A stretch of DNA of 52,265 bases from Maricaulis salignorans (lineage in GTDB: Bacteria; Pseudomonadota; Alphaproteobacteria; Caulobacterales; Aquidulcibacteraceae): NCBI GenBank assembly GCA_945891505.1, contig CAMDDL010000016.1, positions 1 to 52,265 on the forward strand, in the 5' to 3' direction. Positions 51,998 through 52,265 of the stretch are shown in pieces. A model generated the notes under the pieces. It was not told the origin of the DNA, did no database searches, and saw only the letters and a list, made by a program, of their open reading frames with translations. A program made the translations under genes and the position numbers. Position 1 is the first letter of the stretch. Each line of letters begins with the position of its first letter.

Positions 51998-52265
51998 GTT
52001 TTTTGATTTTTATGTTATGTTTCAATTGCTTGTGGTGTCGCCGGAATCTAGCCCCACATTTGGCCCCACATGGCGTGTCTGGATATGCACGTTTGTTGTG
52101 GCTTTTCCGCTTCAGGCGGTCTGATTCTTGCCTGAATTTATATCTTACATCAACTCGAACCAATCGCTGATGTTTAAGGTGGGCTATGGGGGGTACCGGA
52201 CCAAAAGAATTAACACCCCCCCCGGTAGATAGGATTGGCTCATAAAACACAGGGCGATTTTTTGG
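51998..52265. other. Non-coding sequence at right end of window
   Basis: No gene can be supported after the tRNA-Ser. GCCCCACAT is repeated at 52051-52059 and 52063-52071. A long open frame on the - strand is only the tRNA read backwards. Whether an integrase gene follows outside the window cannot be seen. Confidence 0.4.

Noticed and set aside
51942-52250. 102-codon open frame on the - strand
   Set aside because: Its C-terminus is the tRNA-Ser read in antisense, a common false gene.

Overview
The window reads as chromosome of a free-living, Gram-negative alphaproteobacterium, most likely from the Caulobacterales/Hyphomonadaceae side. The grounds are the moderately GC-rich genome with frequent GTG/TTG starts, the def-fmt, ubiX/TIGR02444/YdcH and prmA/serS neighbourhoods, a ChrR-type cupin protein, a single-chain indolepyruvate ferredoxin oxidoreductase under a divergent Lrp/AsnC regulator, and above all a polysaccharide locus whose seven genes match in kind, length and number the holdfast synthesis genes (hfsD, hfsA, hfsB, hfsC, hfsG, hfsF, hfsE). 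I see no transposase, integrase gene, prophage or CRISPR array.

Layout. 1-484 has no gene but holds palindromic repeats. 485-9139: def-fmt, a secreted TonB_C-like protein, two YdcH (DUF465) proteins flanking a TIGR02444 gene and ubiX, a chagasin-type lipoprotein, adenine deaminase, a sugar-nucleotide-epimerase-like protein and a GPH-family transporter. The last two diverge across a pair of palindromic operators. 9210-16953: a DUF6134 protein, an orphan ChrR-like protein that has lost its zinc ligands, the sseA-metC pair, Lrp with the divergent indolepyruvate oxidoreductase, and tRNA-Met(CAT). 16977-22933: a pentapeptide-repeat protein, the tightly overlapping queCED operon (preQ0 synthesis) with a QueD that lacks the usual catalytic cysteine, an HfsK/FemAB-like acetyltransferase and secreted proteins of unknown role. 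23001-34577: a pirin/flavodoxin pair with a divergent LysR, a META-domain protein, an SDR, an MFS exporter, an M24B peptidase, an unknown protein, prmA and serS. 34565-43535: small unknown proteins, a cytochrome P450, mtnP, dienelactone hydrolase-NUDIX, an alpha/beta hydrolase, thrB and a Sel1-repeat protein. 43575-51730: the polysaccharide locus. 51907-51997: tRNA-Ser(GCT), followed by non-coding sequence to the window end.

How the genes work together. The polysaccharide locus gives a complete Wzx/Wzy-type pathway: initiation on undecaprenyl phosphate (HfsE-like), elongation (HfsG-like), flipping (HfsF-like), polymerisation (HfsC-like), chain-length control and export (HfsA-, HfsB- and HfsD-like). 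The HfsB-like protein looks like a BY-kinase P-loop domain whose Walker A motif has decayed. HfsD and the HfsABC genes diverge from one intergenic region carrying repeated CGTTAA half-sites. The FemAB/HfsK-like gene at 20309-21442 may modify the same polymer. QueC, QueE and QueD supply preQ0 for tRNA queuosine. SseA and MetC handle sulfur amino acids, and the oxidoreductase takes apart aryl-pyruvates.

All calls rest on reading translations and sequence by eye; no database search was run. Gene identities with several intact motifs are firm. The holdfast assignment is a strong inference from gene set and lengths. Regulatory sites and hairpins are weaker.
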